Positions 5,962-6,507 of a stretch of 6,507 nucleotides of DNA are shown here, piece by piece. A program made the position numbers and the translations under genes. The notes under the pieces were generated by a model. The model was not told the DNA's origin and did no database searches. It worked only from the letters and a program-made list of their open reading frames with translations. Numbering within the stretch: the stretch's first letter is position 1; each line of letters begins with the position of its first letter. The DNA comes from an uncultured Lachnospiraceae bacterium (GTDB taxonomy: Bacteria; Bacillota; Clostridia; Lachnospirales; Lachnospiraceae): positions 1-6,507 of the forward strand of contig CADCRB010000263.1 of NCBI GenBank assembly GCA_902803745.1, written 5' to 3'.

Positions 5962-6117
5962 TACTATTTTTCTTATTTCTTGTCTACTTTCCTTTACTAT
6001 CAGTTTGCGCCCCGTGTTCAGGGTGATGACGGTATCCGGCGTGGTCTCCACGATCTCTATGAGCTCGGAATTGATCAACACCTTGTCATCATTAAGCTTG
6101 GTCACTTCTAAAAGCAT
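5947..6117 (-). CDS. flbD: FlbD/SwrD, small flagellar protein linked to motor power
   Basis: This 56-residue gene was found by reading the minus strand directly. The protein begins MLLEVTKLNDDKVLINSELI, continues with EIVETTPDTVITLNTGRKLI, and ends VKESRQEIRKIVESKS. It matches the FlbD family pattern (V-T-x-L-N, I-N-x-E-L-I, E-x-T-P-D-T-x-I-T-L-x-x-G, V-x-E-S). The B. subtilis homologue SwrD is reported to raise flagellar motor power and swarming, which fits its place directly before motA/motB; the molecular mechanism is not settled. The length is normal. The ATG at 6117 is the only sensible start from the family pattern, yet I see no SD-like sequence before it (TATATACCC). By hand count the first 37 codons are about 50% GC and the last 20 about 25%. 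Possible terminators lie on both sides of the gene. Confidence 0.94.
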   Translation of the reverse strand: MLLEVTKLNDDKVLINSELIEIVETTPDTVITLNTGRKLIVKESRQEIRKIVESKS

Positions 6118-6123
6118 GGGTAT

Positions 6124-6146
6124 ATAATATCATATAACACTGTAAA
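6124..6146 (-). promoter_or_regulatory. Candidate promoter between the flgE terminator and flbD
   Basis: The 41 bases between the terminator and the flbD ATG are very AT-rich. On the minus strand there is a -35-like TTTACA (6146-6141), an extended -10-like TG-T-TATATG with its hexamer at 6136-6131, and a TATTAT at 6129-6124 that sits exactly 6 nt before the ATG. No pair has the standard 17-bp spacing, and no sigma-D type TAAA/CCGATAT match is convincing. The case rests mostly on location: genes downstream of a strong terminator need some transcription source. Confidence 0.3.
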
Positions 6147-6158
6147 AATCATTTTCTC

Positions 6159-6203
6159 AGGCAAAAAATCCCCGGTCAGCCCACCGGGGATTTTCGATTG
6201 CCT
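6159..6203 (-). terminator. Strong intrinsic terminator after flgE
   Basis: A perfect 12-bp inverted repeat (AAAATCCCCGGT at 6165-6176 and ACCGGGGATTTT at 6183-6194, plus-strand view) closes a 6-nt loop. On the minus strand the descending arm runs CCGGGGATTTTTTGCC, giving six T residues. Six more pairs (AGGCAA with TTGCCT) can extend the stem beyond a 3-nt bulge, so the whole repeat covers the stated span. The orientation fits termination of flgE transcription. On the plus strand the T-run is only four, so it is weaker there. It separates flgE from flbD, which are adjacent in related operons. Confidence 0.85.
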
Positions 6204-6206
6204 TGA

Positions 6207-6248
6207 TTACTTAATATCCTTTTGTCTTTCGACAAGAATAATATACAT
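6207..6248 (-). CDS. Possible 13-codon leader peptide between flgE and its terminator
   Basis: I do not recognise this as a gene. An ATG at 6248 opens a frame encoding MYIILVERQKDIK and closes with TAA at 6209-6207, 4 nt before the terminator repeat begins. It is preceded by GAGGGG with a 6-nt spacer, a better SD than those of several real genes in this window. Its coding sequence also holds a small hairpin with a GAAA loop (TTGTC/GACAA, 6235-6222). It could be a regulatory leader peptide before an attenuator, a decayed gene remnant, or chance. There is no conservation evidence available here, so confidence is low. Confidence 0.25.
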   Translation of the reverse strand: MYIILVERQKDIK

Positions 6249-6269
6249 CAGTCACCCCTCTATGTCAAA

Positions 6270-6507
6270 TTACCTCTTGAGGTTGACGAGCTCTTCAAGC
6301 ATGGAGTCGGAGACGGTGATGATACGTGAGTTGGCCTGGAAGCCTCTCTGCGTCGTGATCATGTCCGTGAATTCTGCTGAAAGATCAACGTTTGACATTT
6401 CCAGCTCTCCTGTGCTCATGGAGCCGCCATTTGCGGTGATATCGTTTACGACAGGCTCACCGGAGTTGAGTGTTGTTGCATAGAGGTTATCACCTACCTT
6501 CTCAAGA
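6270..6507 (-). CDS. flgE: FlgE, flagellar hook protein (only the 3' end is in the window)
   Basis: The window begins in codon phase at 6506 and holds the last 78 residues plus a TAA at 6272-6270. The fragment contains the C-terminal basal-body/hook domain shared by rod and hook proteins: GELEMSNVDLSAEFTDMI (34-50 of the fragment), TTQRGFQANSRIITVSD and the ending MLEELVNLKR. FlgE polymerises into the hook that links rod and filament. FlgF and FlgG share this domain, but the EELVNLKR ending and position just upstream of flbD and motA favour FlgE. Codon use is C-ending and G-ending rich (for example ATC ATC ACC GTC TCC GAC), as expected for an abundant structural protein. A 152-bp gap with a strong terminator separates it from flbD. 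Confidence 0.9.
   Translation of the reverse strand, partial: LEKVGDNLYATTLNSGEPVVNDITANGGSMSTGELEMSNVDLSAEFTDMITTQRGFQANSRIITVSDSMLEELVNLKR

Noticed and set aside
6159..6203. Inverted repeat as a transposon end or attachment site
   Set aside because: The GC-rich stem, short loop and T-run on the coding strand right after a structural gene are fully explained by an intrinsic terminator. No transposase or target duplication is seen.
6262..6483. Plus-strand frame of 73 codons at the right end
   Set aside because: The minus strand encodes an unmistakable FlgE C-terminus over the same span.

Overview
The window is a stretch of a flagellar motor and export operon, entirely on the minus strand and read from right to left. 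The order is flgE (3' end only) - flbD - motA - motB - fliL - fliM - fliY - cheY - fliO - fliP (truncated by the left edge). This order, a FliY with CheC-like domains plus a FliN-type C-terminus, a stand-alone cheY inside the motor operon, frequent TTG starts and Shine-Dalgarno (SD) sequences of the AGGAGG type all point to a motile Firmicute of class Clostridia. Lachnospiraceae is my best guess. That assignment rests on gene order and protein style, not on a database search.

Right end (about 6118-6507): the last 78 codons of the hook protein FlgE are followed by a 152-bp gap. The gap holds a possible 13-codon reading frame with a good SD, a strong intrinsic terminator, and an AT-rich segment directly before flbD that could be a promoter. 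flbD (56 aa) was found by reading the strand directly. A weaker hairpin with a T-tract overlaps its stop codon.

Centre (2556-5886): motA and motB encode the stator and overlap by one base. Their sequences resemble the sodium-type PomA/PomB group. fliL (stator-associated) and fliM (C-ring switch protein that binds CheY-P) follow.

Left part (1-2552): fliY encodes a C-ring protein with two intact CheY-P phosphatase motifs. cheY encodes the response regulator, and fliO and fliP encode export-gate assembly and channel components. The genes from motB to fliP are separated by 38 bp or less, or overlap, which suggests one polycistronic message with translational coupling.

Together the products form a circuit: MotA/MotB drive rotation, FliL supports the stator, FlbD/SwrD is linked to motor power, FliM and FliY bind CheY-P, FliY probably dephosphorylates it, and FliO/FliP help build the export gate. 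All gene families are well known, and I see no undescribed system, mobile element, CRISPR array or RNA gene. The points worth a second look are regulatory (flgE-flbD gap, flbD 3' hairpin, cheY/fliO junction) or are lineage-specific protein elaborations (FliP and MotB linkers, FliY repeats, MotA glycine tail).
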